DNA from: Acidobacteriaceae bacterium
Lineage (GTDB): Bacteria > Acidobacteriota > Terriglobia > Terriglobales > Acidobacteriaceae
Direction of reading: 5' to 3'
DNA length: 5,871 nucleotides
Assembly: GCA_003139975.1 (NCBI GenBank)
Contig: PLHN01000093.1
Span: forward strand, 1,287 to 7,157
Shown: piece after piece, positions 5,177 through 5,871 of the stretch
Numbering within the stretch: position 1 is the stretch's first letter
How the letters are laid out: each line of letters begins with the position of its first letter
Notes under the pieces: model-generated
Told to the model about the DNA's origin: nothing
The model's database searches: none
What the model saw: only the letters and a program-made list of their open reading frames with translations
Position numbers and translations under genes: made by a program

Positions 5177-5482
5177 TGCGAGCCGTTGGCCAAAGGTTCG
5201 CGCCGACATAATCGCCATCAGCAGCCCGCCTGCTCCCATCGCCAGCACGTGAAGGATGTTGCGTGGCTGGAACTCTCCGACAAAAAACACGAGGACGTAT
5301 CCGACCGCGAAGTTGAGCGTGCCCCAGAGCACGTTCACTACCGGCGAAGAAAGGCCTCTGCCTGGCGGCGAGGCGAATGGAGTAGGAAATGGCCGCCCTG
5401 ACACGCCGTTGACGAAGTGCGGAATTGCGTTAACCAGGAAAGCGCCCGCGAGGAAGTAAGCGACGTAACAATACCACTGCAT
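5165..5482 (-). CDS. Small three-helix membrane protein, function unknown
   Basis: About 105 residues starting MQWYCYVAYFLAGAFLVNAI. Hydrophobic segments lie at about 3-22, 47-70 and 76-94. Between the first two is a polar, conserved-looking loop NAIPHFVNGVSGRPF (18-32), then TPFASPPGRGLSSP (34-47), leading into VVNVLWGTLNF. I recall this PHFVxGxSGRxFxTPFAxPPGxGxSSPxxNVLWG pattern from short uncharacterised inner-membrane proteins of several phyla; no function is known to me. The start is uncertain: ATG 5482-5480 aligns best with the hydrophobic beginning, while ATG 5497-5495 would add MYRQR. Neither has a good Shine-Dalgarno. The open frame further upstream to 5830 is only out-of-frame phosphatase sequence. 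It lies 26-41 bp downstream of the phosphatase gene on the same strand, so co-transcription is likely. Confidence 0.8.
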   Translation of the reverse strand: MQWYCYVAYFLAGAFLVNAIPHFVNGVSGRPFPTPFASPPGRGLSSPVVNVLWGTLNFAVGYVLVFFVGEFQPRNILHVLAMGAGGLLMAIMSARTFGQRLAGKQ

Positions 5483-5523
5483 TCTCTGACGATACATCCG
5501 CTGCGATCGGTTTGCAGCGCCCC

Positions 5524-5871
5524 CTAGCTCCCCGTGTACGCCAGCTCCACCACCGTGCAATCGTCGTTCAGCGGAGTGCCTCCGCAGAAATCCGCGACCG
5601 CGGTAAAAATGTCCTCCATCGACTTGCTCTTCCCCGCCACCCTCTCCAGCCGCTCGCTGTCGAACATGTCTCCGCGCGCGTTCTCCGCTTCGGTCACGCC
5701 GTCGGTCACCAGAATCAGCCGGTCCCCGGGCCGCATCTGGCAGCGGTCGCTGGAGTAAGTAGCGTCGCCCAGCAGTCCGACCGGAAGATTCCCATGCGAG
5801 GGCCGCAGCACTTCCGTGCCGCAGATCCATACCGGCGGGATATGTCCGCAGTTGACGTATTCCAGATCGCC
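5524..5871 (-). CDS. PP2C/SpoIIE-type serine phosphatase, C-terminal part
   Basis: The last 115 residues of a protein whose start lies beyond the right edge. The fragment shows the second half of the SpoIIE/RsbU-type PPM phosphatase domain: LEYVNCGHIPPVW at 3-15 (usually NAGH; here Cys replaces Ala), GNLPVGLLGD at 27-36, RPGDRLILVTDGVTEAEN at 47-64 with metal-binding aspartate D57, GDMFDSERL at 67-75, and the closing LNDDCTVVEL at 101-110 with D103/D104. These proteins dephosphorylate anti-anti-sigma (STAS) partners or act in similar signalling switches, often with GAF, PAS, HAMP or receiver domains at the N-terminus, which cannot be seen here. The frame stays open to the edge, so the apparent GTG at 5811 is not the start. 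All visible metal ligands are present, so the gene is likely active. Confidence 0.92.
   Translation of the reverse strand, partial: GDLEYVNCGHIPPVWICGTEVLRPSHGNLPVGLLGDATYSSDRCQMRPGDRLILVTDGVTEAENARGDMFDSERLERVAGKSKSMEDIFTAVADFCGGTPLNDDCTVVELAYTGS

Noticed and set aside
5483..5830. N-terminal extension of the small membrane protein to 221 residues
   Set aside because: This part overlaps the SpoIIE phosphatase in another frame and is Arg/Gly-rich nonsense; the real start is near 5482 or 5497.
1..5871. A new multi-gene defence or mobile system
   Set aside because: The recognisable genes are housekeeping, membrane or signalling genes with intact ordinary motifs; no nuclease/helicase cluster, transposase, integrase or phage gene is visible. 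The antitoxin-like tail alone is not enough.

Overview
The window looks like chromosomal DNA of a GC-rich, soil-type bacterium, most plausibly an Acidobacteriota (Terriglobia-like) genome or metagenome contig. That assignment is an inference. It rests on overall gene resemblance, and on three kinds of intergenic repeat that I associate with this group from memory: a double-hairpin GCCGGCGTCTCGCCGGC element, a GTCATCCTGAGCGAAGG element, and octamer arrays built on CAATGNNT. No marker gene in the window settles the taxonomy.

Layout. Position 1-224 (minus, cut by the window edge) is a short reading frame that starts as protein-L-isoaspartate methyltransferase and continues, after a shared DPRVLEAM peptide, as a cysteine desulfurase (IscS/NifS). 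It is a chimera or an assembly joint. Then comes a threonine synthase (333-1577, minus) with a double-hairpin repeat downstream. A repeat-bearing intergenic stretch follows. Next is a probable three-gene minus-strand operon, read right to left: a DedA-family membrane protein (3047-3676), a membrane-anchored TPR protein (2286-3023) and an unrecognised basic helical protein (1753-2289), whose start overlaps the TPR stop as ATGA. Upstream of dedA is a striking pair of oppositely oriented octamer arrays that reaches the dedA start codon on one side and the stop codon of a 74-residue gene (3855-4079, minus, GTG start) on the other. A divergent intergenic region with three hairpins, including a second copy of the double-hairpin repeat, separates that small gene from endonuclease III (4303-5154, plus). 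Nth converges with a small three-helix membrane protein (about 5165-5482, minus). Upstream of that lies the C-terminal part of a PP2C/SpoIIE-type serine phosphatase that runs off the right edge.

Functionally the genes are a mixture: amino-acid biosynthesis (threonine), envelope/membrane (DedA, TPR, small membrane protein), base-excision repair (Nth) and partner-switch-type signalling (SpoIIE phosphatase). Nothing binds them into one pathway, and I found no defence system, mobile element with a transposase, CRISPR array or RNA gene. The parts most worth a second look are the pcm/iscS fusion, the octamer arrays, the covarying double-hairpin repeats, and the codon-shifted third gene of the dedA operon.
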